Made by a program: the position numbers and the translations under genes. 64,000 nucleotides of DNA. Source: Heterocephalus glaber. Taxonomy: Eukaryota > Chordata > Mammalia > Rodentia > Bathyergidae. The notes under the pieces are model-generated. The model saw only the letters and a program-made list of their open reading frames with translations. It was not told where the DNA came from and ran no database searches. The stretch spans positions 7,708,263 to 7,772,262 of the forward strand of contig NW_004624742.1 of NCBI RefSeq assembly GCF_000247695.1, given 5' to 3'. Positions 25,901-40,900 of this stretch are shown here, piece after piece (the stretch's first letter is position 1; every line of letters starts with the position of its first letter).

Positions 25901-28900
25901 TTAAAACCACTTTCTTTAAATGAATAATTACTCAATTTTTAGAAACAGAACAGGAGAGACGGGAAACTTAAATGAAGTAAATTCAAATCAGATAAAATGC
26001 TTCTCACATCTAAAACAGCTACTTACATGCAAGAACTCCATAACTACTTTATCAAATTTGGTTTGTTTTTGAATATGATCTAATGTTTCCTGGTGTGAAG
26101 AACTTTCCAGATGCAGTTCTATATCTTTTTCTTCATATGTTCGAAATTTACAAAATGAACATGTGAATGCCATTCTATAAGGAAAAAATATTTTCTTTAA
26201 ATATTACTTTACTCACCCCTTTAGAGTTCATAAGAACATAACATTGAAACTAATTTTACCACCACAAATGATTTCCTTTCTTCCATTTTATGACTAATTT
26301 AAATTTAACTTAACTCATAAAAAATGGTACTCCTTTAAAGTATCCATTTGGACAGCACAGTCAATATACCACTTGCCATTTCTGGCCCACCTTGGAGCTT
26401 CTGGGTATGAAAAAAATGGAATCAGCAAGGTATCCATCTCTCAAGCATAGAGGAATTAAAGAGCCAAAGCAAACCTCAAAAAGTATCACACCCAAAGTTC
26501 CAAAACTTACTTTACTCTGTTCCATCTTCAAGCATCTACACCATTATGGTCTTATTACCAAAAAAGCCAGACAGAACACCAGACAACCATAATTCACCAT
26601 TGTGGAGCTCTTGAGTGATCAAAAGTCCTGTCCCCTAACATCCACTTCAGGATGACTCAGTCCTGGACTATACAAATGAACTTATTTAGAAGCTAAAGAA
26701 CCATACCAGAATCAATTCCTCCATTCAGTGTTTCTACTTCATGCACCTGCTATTTCTTTTTCCTTGAATTTTGACAACATTCTTCTAATTGGTTTCTGAT
26801 CCAGTCTCCAGTTTTCAATTAATTCTTTATACTACTATTAGCTTTATTTTCCTGGTTGAGAGAACAGGCTCCAGAGATAATTGCTGGGTTTATATCCTAG
26901 CTCTCTTTTGTGATCTTGGGCAAGATACTTAACTTCTCTCTCCTTAGTTTTCTTAATGAAATGAGAACCCTTGTCATGAGGATTAAAAACAAATATTAAT
27001 ACACACAGACCCCTTAGAAGAGTTCCTGGCACATAGCAATTATTTAATTATTACATCCTAAAGGAGGTAACACCATTATTACTAGTCAAATGTTTCATAA
27101 GCTCCTCAAGGCTCAAAAACAAAGTTAAATGGTTTTGAGCTGCCAACGCTAGACAAACACTGCATCTCTGAGCTATATGCCCAGTGCTTTTTTATTTTTA
27201 GACCAGGTCTCCCAAAATTGCCCAGGCTGGCCTTGAACTTGTGATTCTCCTGCCTCTACCTCCTGAGTAGCTGGGATTGCAAACTTGGTCAGTCTGCCCA
27301 GATAGAATTTCATTTTATAAATAAGTATAATTCTTAATCAAGTTAATCCTGTTTGTTCTCAAACCACAACGCATTAGGAACAACAAACCAGAAAGAATAA
27401 TTTATTGAATCTAGATACAAAGAGCACAAAAGTACACCTAAAAGACCAAAATCACCAAACGAAAATTATCTGGGAAATCAGATGGAAATGAATTTTCTTT
27501 TACTATAATTTATAAAAACAAAACCAATGTATATCATTAAGGCCAAATAATGGCAAAGGGTTCCTATTTAGTATGGAAGGGAATCCACACTTTAGAAAGA
27601 TCCCCATCAAAGGGTTTTCATATTCTAAATTTTATCTTTTAAAAGTTAGGTTTTAGCTACCTAGTAAATTCACTTACATGACACCATTCTTTTCCTGCCA
27701 CAAAAATAAGTCAACTTTTAAAGAACAAAACTATATTTTGAATAAGAAATATAGTGAATTTACTTTTTGAAATTTGTATTATTTATTTTCTTAGCATAAG
27801 CAATACCAGGAAAACTTCAGAGGTAATGATAAAAAAAAGTATCAATGACAGTCCTTTTCAAAAAATTGCCTAGCTGGGGCTGGGGATTTAGCTCAGTGGT
27901 TCTGCTGCCGGCCCCTCAAGAACAAGGTCCCGAGTTTGATCCCCAGTACCAAAAAAAGCGGGGAGAAAATTGCCTAGTTTTATTTTCTATGTATAATTTG
28001 CATTTTATGTATTTTTCTCTTTTGCCTGCATTCACTCCACCATAGTTTTATAGTCTTATAATCTTCATTTTTAAGAGTGACCTAAAAGCCCTTAAAGGGA
28101 TATGTCAAATTTTACATCTCACTTAATCATCCTATAGCTGGCATTTGTTTCATATTTGGAGCTACTATACATAAACTCATATTTTTAGATTATTTTCTTG
28201 GAAAGACCAAGGGGTACAAAGAAATTTAATAAGACATTTTAAAAACTGCTAATTGCTTTCCAGTAGTTGTAACACTATAGTCACAAGCAAAATATCAGTG
28301 CTCTATGACTGCACCTTAGCAAATTAATATTTTTCTCCTCCCTAATAAAATAGCATGCTATTATTTACATTTTCAATTTATACAAATTACTGTAAGTTTC
28401 CACATTTTCCTAATATTTTTTTTTCACATTGAACACATTTTCCTAATATTAACTAGCTGTTGTTCCTTCACCAAATTAATGTATCAGACATCTTAAGTTT
28501 TACTTTTTAAAAAAATTAGGAAAAATGAAATTTTTTTTTTAATTTGGGTGATTCTTATCTAATTTAGACATTAGTCATTTTTCATGACCATATTTTGCAA
28601 GCATGTCTGCTTTTTTTTTTTTCCTCCCAGTACTGGGAATCAAACTCAGGACCTTGCAGTTGCAAGGCAGGCGCGCAGCAACACTGAGCTAAATCCCCAG
28701 TTCCCAAGACCGCTTTCAAGTCTTTATTTAGCCAAATCTGTTCATCATTTCTTTTGTAATTTATTAAATAACTTTATTTTTCAATAACAAACAATCTTAT
28801 AGTCTTCTCCTTGGGGAGATTAAAATACTTCATTTTTATTTTCCTAATTTTTTTTTTTTAGGTTTTCAATTTATCTGGATTAATTTCAAATGGTATAAGA

Positions 28901-31900
28901 TCTAAATTAATTATTTTACTCGTTCAACCAAATCCTTTTGTCTGTAGTATCTTTATTATGTACTAAATTCTCACAAATATAGTCTGTTCATAAGCTAATA
29001 ATTCTGTTACAGGCACTAGCATTGTCTATTCCACTTCTGTGTGCGTACATGTGCACATGCACACATGGGCAGCACTGGGGATTAAACCTATGGCCATGTG
29101 CATGACAGGCAAGCACTCTACCATGCACCAACATCTCCAGTCCCTACCATGTATTTTTAACTATTAGTCTCTTAATGTTTCATTATCTAGTAAAGGTATT
29201 ACCTACTCATTTATTCTTTTTTAGAATTTTCTTTGGGATCTAGATTGGAAAAAATTTATAATATTTAACTTCCTATTCAAAAATATCACTATTTCCACAT
29301 GGTCATGGCCAATTCTCAAGATTTTATGGCTTTCTTCATGCTATGACATGTACTTCTTAATAATACTTTTATTTCTGGATATCTGGTATGAATTCTCATT
29401 GTAAACAGCATCTTTTTCTTCTTATACTAAATACTGATTTATATATAAATAGTAAAAGTCACCTATGTATCTTTTTTTTGTTTTTGGTACTGGGGATCAA
29501 ACTCGGGACCCTGCGCTTGCGAGGGAGGCGGCGGAACCACTGAGCTAAATCCCCGGCCCACATCTATGTATCTGACTGAACCTTCTCATTCAATTGTTGG
29601 AAATTTTTCGTGACTCAATTCATGTATTTGCCTTTTCTAGAAAACTATTATATAATAAGCCCAATTTTTTGACTTATTAAACACAAACCTGTATCCATCT
29701 CCATATTTCTCACTGTTTTTTTCTCTTCGGCGCCTTTGTTTTTCTCGCCGAGCCTCAATTCGTCGCTTTTCTTCTTCTTCATTTTTTGGATCCGTTTTTG
29801 CTAGAATATCAGATATACCATCACAAAGTAAAACTCATTTTTCCATTTACTTTTTCCAATCGTCATTTACAAAGTACACATGTACAGGTTTTATCAATGA
29901 TTATGATCTAACATTTGAGACCACCCAGCATTTCTGAAAATTGATTCATTTTAATAATCATGAATCTTGTTACATTTGCTTATGTGATCATGTTAGACAG
30001 TTTTCTCTGAATGTCTTCATTTTTCTCTTATGTTTACTCTAAGCAATAACATCCTAAAATCATAGTGAGTACCAGAAATACTTTGGGAAACAATGAAGTT
30101 ATGTGACCCCGTGTGAAAATGTTAAGTCCAATGAACACAAGAGAGCCCTGGGTCCAAGAATTCATATTCATATTGTAGGAGCTGTTCTAGAGTTTCTTAA
30201 AATGTATAAATTTCCTTTTAATTACTATTGTGATAAATTCACAAAACAAAATTCAGCATTTTAACCATTTTAAAGTCTATAATTCAGTGGCATTAAGCAC
30301 ATTCACATGTTGCACAGCCATTACCACTAACTATATATAGCACCACAACTTTTTCATCACTCCAAACACTTCAGCAGCCATTAAACGGTCATTTCTCATT
30401 ACAACCCTACTCCAAGGTTCTGATAAATACTAATATCTGCTTTCAGCATTCTGGATACTTCATTCAAACATAATCATAATCTCTTCTTGCTTTTTGGGGG
30501 GCGGGTCTGGTTTCTTTTAACACGTGTTCAAAGTTCATCTATGTTGTGCCATATACTTTCTTTTTATGGTTTACTAATATTCCACTGTATGAATACACTT
30601 TTTTATCCATTCATCTGCTGATAACATCTGGATTATTTCTACCTTTTTGCTATTATGAATAATACAGCTACAAACATGGTATATGAGTCTTTGAATACCT
30701 CTAATTCCTTGGGCTATACTGCCCTTATAGAATTGCTAGGTCATATGTACAGTCTGTTTAGTCTGAAGAAACACTGGTCTCCCATAACAGCTGTATTTCA
30801 CATTCCCACCAGTGTAAGGGTGCCAATTTCTCCATATCCTTGCCCACACTTGTTTTTCACTTTTTATTACTATCTCCTTAGTATGGAGATGGTATGTCAT
30901 TGTAAACAGGTTCTTTCTTATAATACATTAATAAATACATATTTACATTTTTAAAAAATACCTTACAAATTTGCCATTAAACTTTAAATTTGACAGTAAA
31001 GAAATATTAAGAATTTGCTAAGTATACAGTAGAACAAGTTTCAAATTACATAAATACCTTAAAATTTAAGATCTACATTTTGTAAGAATTTAAATGTATA
31101 TTCTTATTTTATTAACCATTTTCAATTCCCTTGTTCATAAATTTTCTTAAACACTCAACTCTGCAAAAACCCAACTTACCTGCTACCTCAAACAAGAATG
31201 ATTCCTTTTCTAATTTCCATAAGAGTCTATATTAGTATAATTTAACAAGACCTCATATTTTTGAAAATTTAGCAGCTATCTTTCAAAATGCCCACTTCAC
31301 ACTTGACAGAGAAGGCCTAATTTAACTAAAAATTGTGGTTTCATTCTTAAATTACTCCATACTATTCTCTAGTTTAAGTCGGGGAGGAGGAACATATACA
31401 GTATATCTACTTTAATCATAAATCAGTTTCTGCATCAAACTCTGCAATATTTACTTAAGTATACCTATAAAGTATATCTCTAAAATCTATCCCAAGGACC
31501 TAAATTTATAATACCAAGTAAAATTTCATATTTTGCAAATATCAATGAACATGATATAAAAGGCATGCCCACAACATACACTCCATTTAGTATCAATTTT
31601 TAGAATACTGTTCTTATTAAATAATAACTATCAATTATAAAAATTACAGAAAAGTAGATTTAAGCATAATACTTAAACCTTTCTTGAGTTTTATGTTACA
31701 GCTCTTTTGAGGAAAAAATTTAACACTATAATTTCAATTTTTACACATGATAAAATAAAATGTCTGTTATAGTTACAAAAAGCACTGTTTAAAAATGAAA
31801 GGAAAAATAATACAAAACAAATTTGTGAAATCATATGGAGGTTTAACAGCAGGGATTTTCTATAGTAAGACCTGCCCTAGAATAAATCCTGGCTTGTCAT

Positions 31901-34900
31901 TTATTGGTTATTTGATCTGGGCAACAAAATATTTATCTGTTCTGTGCCTGTTTTCTCAGCTGTAGAGGATCTGATACACATACCTATACCTGAGCAGGCT
32001 GTTTTAAGAATTACACAAGTCATACACCCAATGCTCTTTAACATGGAGCATAATGTGCAGTAAGCATTCAGTAAGAGCTAGCTTACTATTATTACTACAA
32101 TCCTACTTCTATAAAATTGAATACATTTACCCATCTTTAAGCAATTTAAATGGGGATAAATTTTTTTAAATGAAATAAAAAACACTACTGGTATTTCAAA
32201 AATATACATAGTTTAAAAACCCAGTTTTGGTTTCTTTCTTTTTTTTAGAGACAGTCTCACTATGTAATTCAGGCCAGTCTTAAACTCACTATATGTAGCC
32301 CAAACTGGCCTTGAACTCATGGCAATCCTCCTGCCTCAGCCTCCCAAGTGATGGGATTACAAGTGTGCACCACCACACCCAGCAAAAAAGCCAATTTTAA
32401 ACTAGGACTTATTTTGGTCTCCATGCTTTTCTCCTCTTGGGGGGAGGGGGGCACTGATTTGAAGACTATCACCACTTTTTTAGCAAATCCACCAGCAAGA
32501 AACATACTGTAACAAACTCACTTTTTAGCACTCACTGGTTCTTATTTTTTAAACTGGATATAAGAAAGTTGAATAATTTCACCAGAGCAACTTTAAAACA
32601 TTCATTTGTTAAAATTATGCAAACCTCCTTCAGCTCCAATTGAATCAAGTAATTATTAATTCTAAAGAAGAGAAGAATTTTTATACCTTCGCAATATTAT
32701 CTACTTAGTAAAACTATACTAATCAAGTCAAAAATAAATATAAATAAAAATGATTCGGCACACAGGCAAAAATATTTGTTATACACTATTTAACTATAAT
32801 ACATTTTCACATAGACTGCTGAAAAGGAAATTTCCTTAGTTTTTTATTAATATCCTTGGCTTAATCTAATTTGCTCAACTATACTTGATCCCATCTAGAG
32901 AAACAATACATAGCTAAAAAACAAAGGTAACAGTAATTTGGCTTTGAATTTTTTTTTTTGTACGGGGGACTGAACTCAAGCACCACTGAGCTAAATCCCC
33001 AGCCCAGGCTTTAAGTTTTTTTAAAAAAAGCCTTACTAAAAAAGAAAAACAAAAAATGAATAATTTTTAAATCATACTAAGATTATAATTCACACATTTC
33101 AAATATACAATCCAATAGTTTTCAGTCTATTCACAGGTATGTGCCAATCATTACCACAATCAATTTTAGAATATTTTTATCACCTCAAAAAGAAACTGAA
33201 TACCCTTTTAGGTACCCAATCCCTACCCTACAGCCCCTCATGCATCCAATCCCTACCCTACAGCCCAAAACAACTACTAAACTATTTTCTGTGTTATAGA
33301 TTTCCCTGCTTTGAACATCCATATAAAATGAATCATATACTTTGTGGGCTTTTTTGACTAGCTTCTTTCACATGCCATAACCTTTTCAAGCTTCATTCAA
33401 GGTATAGTATGCACTGCATCAGCACTTCATTCTATAGCTAAATAATACTCCATTACATGACATATCACATTTTGCCTAATTATCCCGATGGATACTTGGA
33501 TTTTTTTCCACCTTTGAGCCACTCTGAATGCTATTAACATCCAGTCACAGGTTGCCTGACAACAGTGATATGTTCTGAGAAATGATCTGCATCATAAAGC
33601 TACTGTATTGTGTGATCAGTGTATTTACACAATCCAAAATAGTATATTCTTATATACCTCAGATATGATATATGCTACATATACTGTATATGAAGTCTGT
33701 CATTGATCAAAACATTGTCATGCACCACATAACTATACACATTTTTGTGTGAACCCATTATTTTCATTTATCTCGAGTATATACCTGGGAATAGAATTGC
33801 TGAGTCATATCATAATTCTGTTTAACCATGTGAGGCATTTCCAGAATGTTTTCTAAAGCGGTTGGGGGTTCAGGGCCCCTGAAGGGTGTGCGGGAGACTG
33901 CACTCAGTGGAAGGCGGGCCGGGCCAGCCCGTCTTACTCCTTCCTGGCAGCTGTCTAGAGTCCAGGGACTGAGTGAGTGTCCCAGAGGACTAAGTTCCTT
34001 CCAGGCAGCACCCTCTGAGGTACTATGCAGATGGCGTCTCCACAGCAGGCACCGTGCGAAGGCCGCCAGGAGGGTGGTGGTGGTCTGGCCGGTCACATAG
34101 CTCGGGTGGTCCTCGAACCCTCCACTCTGGTCCCACGGGGAGGTGAAGGGTCACGCGGGGCTGGGTGCGGTGGGAGGGGCTCAGAGAGAGCAGGTGGAGC
34201 ATGGGAGGCGAGGGGAGTGGGTGAGGGTGTGAGGGGAGGCGGAGCGTGCCGTCTTGAGGCCGCCCACAAGGCTTCAGGAAGCAGTGGGGGGGAAGGGTGG
34301 CTGCGGAGCTGACTGACTGGGCCCAGTGTGCGGACCGCGAGGGCCAGAGAGGCTTCCTGTGGGCGGCGGAGGCCTGGGCTGTCTCCTGCATCCTCATCCG
34401 AGAACACCCTGTGCTGGTTTTGGACTGGCTGGATTCCTGCGAGCTTCCTTCATTGCCTCATTTTACATTCCTACCAGCAGTATATGAGGGTTCTAATTTC
34501 TCTACATCCTTCATAATCCTTGTTATTGGTGTTTATTCTAGCCAGCCGGATGGGTATGAAGTTGTACCTGAGTATGGTCTTTCATTTGTATTTATCTGAT
34601 AACTAATTGTTGAACTTTTCACGTGCCTTTCAGCTATTTATATGCATTTCTGGGAAGAAATCACTGTAGACCTTTTGTCTACTTTTTAATTGAGTTATTT
34701 GTTGTTTTACAGAGTTGTAAACATTCTTTATACATTTTAGATACACATCCTTTATCAGATACATGATTTACAAAAATATTTTCTCCCATTGTATTGGTCC
34801 TCTTTTCATTTTCTACTGAAGGTGTCCTCTAAAACACAAAAGTTATTCCGATGAAGTTTAATTTGCCTATTTTCTTATTTGTTCCTCAGGCTTTCAGTGT

Positions 34901-37900
34901 CCTACCTAAGAATTCCTTGTCAGATTGAAAATCATGTAGATTTATTCCTATTTCTTCTAAGAATTTTATAGTTTTAGTTCTTGCAGGGTCTTGCATTTTA
35001 GTTTTACATGTGGTGAGCCAGTTATGCTAGAACCATACATCAAAAAGTCTATTCTTGCCGGGGATTTAGCTCAGTGCCACCATGCCTACCTCACAAGCAG
35101 AAGTCCTAAGTTTGATCCCTGGTACCAAAAAAGAAGACTATTTTTTTCCATAGAACAATCTTCACACCCCATTAAAAACCAGTTGACCATAAATGTATGA
35201 ATTACTTCTGGAATTTCAACTCTATCCCACTGATCTATATATGCCTGTGTGCCAATACCACAGTGTCTTGATTATTGTTGCTCTGTAAGTTTTGAAATAG
35301 TGAAGTGTGTCTGTGATCATACCACCCTGAACACACACAATCTCATCTAAAATAGTGAAGTGTGAGTCTTTAGCTGAAATTCTGATAGAGACTGCATTGC
35401 ATCTCTACATCAGTTTAGAAAGTAATGCCACTGTAACAATGTTACCTTCATTTAATTTCATTTCTCATCTTTTGAGATTTTTAATTTCTTCTAAGAATGT
35501 TTTATAATTTTCACAGTATATTTTACACTTTTGTTAAATTTATCCAAATATTTTATGCTTCTTGATGCTATATTTTCTCAATTCCATTTTCAGATTGGCT
35601 CAAAATTTGTAAGTCAATGTAAAAACAGAAATATGATTACTTATAAGTTCCATTATATCCTGATGATTAAAAGCAAATTACTTTTCTACAAGAAACACAG
35701 CTTGACCTTATATCAACAACTAGAAAAATTTTCTTCCCTTTTTCCTCATACACCGTCAAGTATTATGACAGGCCACTTCCTTAACAATAACTTCAACAAT
35801 AAATGTAACAACCCAGAAGGGGGTCTGAATCAAAATCATGTGAAAGACCATTTTAAAAGTATAAATGTTCTGGTCTCACTACAAAAAATTCAGAGAATAG
35901 GGTTATCAGACCAGGGATGTGAATTTTAAAAAATATATTTAGATAGTCATGACTGGATTAATAATTGTACTAGGGGAGTCACAGATCTAATTTCCATATT
36001 TAAAATTATGTAGTTTTTCTATGTAATACTGAAAAATTATCTTAAAACAATGAATTTTAAAAATTAATATGCATCTTGAACCCTAGCAGTTATGTTTTCT
36101 TACTTACTAGGTGATTTGCTGAGGCTCATCTTCTCCATAGGTTTTGCTAGCTTAGGTTTCTTGATAAAGGTTCCACCAGGCTTATTAAATGGCTGCATCA
36201 TTTTTCTCTTTATTCCTCTTGCAGCAGCAACAGTCATATTGGTGGGTTTGTTTTGATAGTCAACAACAATTCCAGGTCTATGAATGCTTCCAAAATCACC
36301 CATATGCTGTAAATTTGTGAAATCAAGAAATATTAGCATACTATCCAAAGATAAAATATAAACTCATATAAAAACTGTCACGTTATCTATTTACTAGTTT
36401 TCACCTGAAAATTCCCTGGAATGTAACTAAATTTTACAGTCCACTCTGAAAAAACACATTAAAAAACTCTGTAAATAAGTACATAAACTCAAATCCAATG
36501 AGTTAGCATTTTCACTTCCAGTAGAACAAATGTGGATTACTTCCTACCGGTTTTTTGATTTTCACAATTCAAAATTATTTGAGATCATAAACACATATGT
36601 GCCTGTCAGAAGGTTACCACTTGTACAACTCTCTGACAACTCCTCTTCAGAGTTCCTAATTGATGTTTTCCCATGAAAAGACCTTAAAAGAAATCTTTAT
36701 TTTTACTAAAACCTGCCTTAAAACTAAGATACACAGAGAAGATCATATCTGTAGTTTGATGTTAAAAAGACCCAGAAATCATTTAGGATTTCTCCCTGTT
36801 GAAGAAGGGAATGAGAAGGCAAGATGGAACATTAGCATGAAATAGGAGAGTTAAAGCATAACCATGCATCAACTTCCAAGACACACTTCAGATAAAGAAC
36901 TGCATCTGACGTTCCATTCATATTCTTACCTAGAGAAACATTCTGACCCAGAAGCCCAAGAAGCAAACGTTTGCAGATGAAGAGTCATGCCATCAAACGA
37001 CTCTTTGTCTCCCTTCCTCTTCTGCCATTAACAAAATCCACTACAAGAGGTCACATGTCCATAGAAATTTATCCTGCTAATCTTACTTTTAGAAGGTAAA
37101 GATTGAGGAATAATCTGAAGAGAAGGACCCAATGGGAATTGTACAAGTGAAGATTAAAAATGAAGATCCTATTTGTCATCTACTTCACAAACAGGAAGAA
37201 AGAAAGAAATGTCCATTCAGACTAGAATGGTAAATCCAAAGAACAGGAATACGTCTTTTACTAACATAAAAACAGAACTGGTATTTGAAGTCTCATTAAG
37301 AAAAAAAATCCTTTGCCTAAAATAATATACAGCATGGAAAATGTTAATTACAAATTTTCAAACTGGCATGGATTTTCAATTTCAAAACCAAAAGCCTATT
37401 GCTCTATTTTCAATTAACACCAAGTATGGTGAATCAGCAGCACAGTTGTTTACATTTGCATATTTTTCTTAGGAATACCTATCTAACCTAGTAGATTTGA
37501 ATAAATGTTTCCAGGTAAATTACACAGTCCCATCAGAAAAATCTTTATTAATTATCTATTAAAGGTGCAATGCATTTTACACAAGACTGACAGTTAAAAA
37601 TGCAAAACTTCTACACAAGTATGACAAACTACACTCATGTACCAAAGGCTATTGAACAGTCAAAAATGTGTGCCTTACCACATTTTTATATCAGAAGTAC
37701 CTTCTTCTGTAAAGAGAACGTTAAGAATTGACTCTCAAAAAATTCTTACATTATAGCAAAAATACAGTATTATGTGATTACATAATAATTCCACACTTGA
37801 CAGTACACTTACTAGGTAAAATTTCCTATCAATCAAGTTACCTAAGAATATAAAGCAAAATTTTTACACTACATATCCTGAAATTAAACAACTGCAGACT

Positions 37901-40900
37901 AGTGTATTTACTCACTTAAGCAATAATTTACAAAATATTACTTCCTAAGGAGCCATAAACATGTGTAATTAGCTAGGGCATTACTTCTCAATAGTCAAAC
38001 TAGTGATACAAGGGAAACTAAAACAACCACCAACTGGACATAATGTAAGAAAGTTAACAAAATTACACTGGCCACAAATCATTCTACAACCTATTATACA
38101 CATCAACTTCCTTACCATGTAAACATGGCTAAGCTATACTGACCTATCATCAACTTTTAGTCTCTTGTGTTTAATGTGATTACATAAAGCTCTAAGGAAA
38201 TTCTACTTGCTAGAGTTTAGTAACAAAGTATAAACATTTTATCATACATTGCACCTTTAACCTACTCAAAAATTCAAAAAGGATTCAGTTATCTTTTACA
38301 ATAATCTGAGAACTGTCTCACCAGCAAAACTGCTAGTGTTTTAAGAAAAATGCAACTCCTTTTAACCCCTTTTAGACCAAACCTAACATCCTCACCTTTT
38401 TAATATAGGGAGATTTGGCATAACTTTACGAACAATCATCTCACACTGCCACCTGTTTTCTAAGGTGCTACAGAAACTTTTACAGTCAACCTAAAACTTA
38501 GTTTATGACTCAGCTTTTTCTTAAAATACACAGGGACAAACCGTGTTTATTCTAATTGAAAACCATGGTCTTGAAAGGGTTTAAAAGAGTGACTAGTGAA
38601 AAGAATCTGAAAAGATTCTGTTGTACTTACTCCTCGGCCTCGGCCTCTGCCTGTTGATGGTCCTCCAAAAGCATCATAGTTTCTGCTTCCAAACGTACTT
38701 TCAGGATAAGCAGGCGTTCCTCTCCCCCGAGAGCCTACAGGTGCAGGCTTCATATGGGGTGAAGAAAAACTGCTGTAGGAAGAGTAATTCTCTCTTCCTC
38801 TGTCCTCCATAAACCCAGGCCTCAATTTTGAACGGGAGTAAGGTGCTTCCCAGCTAGACCCGCCCTGGTTTCTACCTCCGAAAGAGTCAAGGCTATTCCG
38901 GTAGGAGCTCTCAAATCGACCACCATAACTACCTCCGAAGCGGCTTTGTTCGGGTTCATTAAAACCATAGCCAGATCTGTACAGATCTCGCCCACCCAGA
39001 GAAGACCTGGAGTCGTAAGACTCATAAGGTCCAAACCTGGAAAAGTTGCACAGTGAGGGAAAAAACAAAAGTAAGCTTACTAATGTTAGACAATTCAAAA
39101 GACAAATTATAAGATGACATTTATCAACTAAAATTCATTTATACCATACTGGTTTGCACAGTTCTACTTTTGTTGACACTTGATTAGGGCTGGGCAGTTC
39201 AATGTGAGATCAGATAGAAAGCTATCTGAGTCAGTTTCTAAATATAAATTGAGTTTGATAAACCTTAGCTTAAGAATCTTTTTAGCAGCTTTTCTATTTT
39301 ATTAAGAAGAAAAGATTTGTCTTTCATTATTTAAGCCCAGCCCTAGTCTTGGAAAAGGTCATTTTCTAAAGTTCACAAGCTATTCAAACTTTCTTTGAAT
39401 CCACCCCTAATACTGAAAATTACAAAGCATGTACAACATTTTAGCTTTCCATAGAAACACAAATTGAAGACTGAATAGATGTAGGCTATTTGTGACACGG
39501 AGCAAACCTTTTGCACCCCTAGTAATCTTTATCACAAAACTGCCTCATTGTGTCTGTAATCATCAAACTTTAAGGAATTATCTCAGGTTGTAAAATCTGA
39601 CATTCTACCAAACTTCAGCCAAGGTCAGTAATTGATCCTTAATCATTTTTTACTTGTAGACTAATAAATCTAACAAATCTAAAAGGATAAACACATAAAA
39701 TAGAATATAAAAGTAAAAGATCAACAACATATACCCTCTGCATTTGAATTTTCAAGGCAGATGAGAAAGAATATATTTTATGTCTTCAATTATTTGAAAA
39801 ACTATTTACTGTCAAGAAATTATCACATAAGACTACTCTAAAAAGGGAGCACACAGTCTCCTCAAGGTTTTAATAGTCAACAGAAAAAACAAATCATATT
39901 ACTTCTCACAAATCCTAAACATGGATTACAAAAGCTGCTTATCTTACAACAGTTTTATAAAGACCTACAATTACACATGAAATAAATAACATCTACAGAA
40001 ACAGATTATGCACATTATATTAACAATGTAACACAGCAATAACTGATATACTGAAACATTTAAATATATTACTTCAATTATTTACAGATCACTAAATAGA
40101 AACTATTTACTTCTGAATCCTAGTAGCCATTTAAAAAAAATACCTTTTCTAGCTACAAATCTCAAACTATCTATCACATAAGAAAAACTGTAAACTGTTC
40201 ATTTTCTTGATTTTTCTCTATTATAAACGAGTGACACACTTGAAGCAGAAAGAAGAAAAGTAAGCATCATCCAGTCCATCATTAAGGAATCCCAATCCTT
40301 CAATTTATCAGGAAGGACAATGGTTTAAAATTCTCCTAACCAGTTTTGCTTAATATTCAACAGAAAGCTTTGTGCCTCAAAAAGTAAACCAACCCCCTCT
40401 TCCTGAAATACATCAAGTCTACAACATGCAGCTGTTTAAGTCTGAGTTTTATACAATATCAACGGTGAAATATAAATACAATCTAGACTGTACTGAAAGT
40501 ATATTCATGGCTTTAACACAATGCTCCTAACCTTAAGCACGGTGTTTTGGGTTTTAAGTAGTAACTGCCAATAAATAACTTGACAGTATTTTTTTATTAT
40601 AACATATTCTCGCAACTTAACTTTAAAATTAAAAGAAATTTTATCTTAAATGTTTCTTAGAAGTTGAACATTGATAGACTGGTTCAGTGAAGCCCACTCT
40701 AATCAAACTGTTCTTCTGCTTTACATAGCCACCCCCCAACTAGAAAATATATTTTTTTAAATCATTAAAAGCTTCACATATAATATTTCCAAAGACATCT
40801 TTATGTCATTTGCTTAGGACATTTTGAATGATAAGGAGTTAAAAGTAATTTTTAAATGTTCCTATTAAAAACAGAATATTTTTTAAAAAATAAAAAATTT

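Larger units (their letters stand above)
24789..26026 (-). other. ZNF326 intron 8
   Basis: 1.2 kb with one ID-like SINE (25381-25471) and a MIR (25575-25740). Nothing else recognised. Confidence 0.75.
26175..29688 (-). other. ZNF326 intron 7
   Basis: 3.5 kb with a MIR, one B1-ID dimer and four ID-like SINEs. 27300-27860 and 27980-28600 show no other identifiable feature; an imperfect ~38-bp tandem repeat lies near 28395-28450. Confidence 0.75.
33060..35600 (-). mobile_element. Old antisense L1 with nested insertions
   Basis: From the 3' end (33060-33540) through gaattgctgagtcatatcat (about 33795), cattcctaccagcagtatat (34467) and ttaattgagttatttgttgt (34687) to about 35600. Interrupted by a short DNA-transposon-like piece, a CpG-rich insert and an ID-like SINE. 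Confidence 0.75.
29801..36107 (-). other. ZNF326 intron 6
   Basis: 6.3 kb filled with antisense L1 fragments, MIR and B1 relics and a CpG-rich insert, listed separately. 30960-31840 and 32390-32940 hold AT-rich sequence with nothing recognised; 35600-36107 likewise. Confidence 0.8.

Noticed and set aside
34023..34407. Open frames of 95-125 codons on both strands in the CpG-rich insert
   Set aside because: Overlapping frames on both strands with Arg/Pro/Gly-rich translation and no recognisable domain; likely a composition effect.
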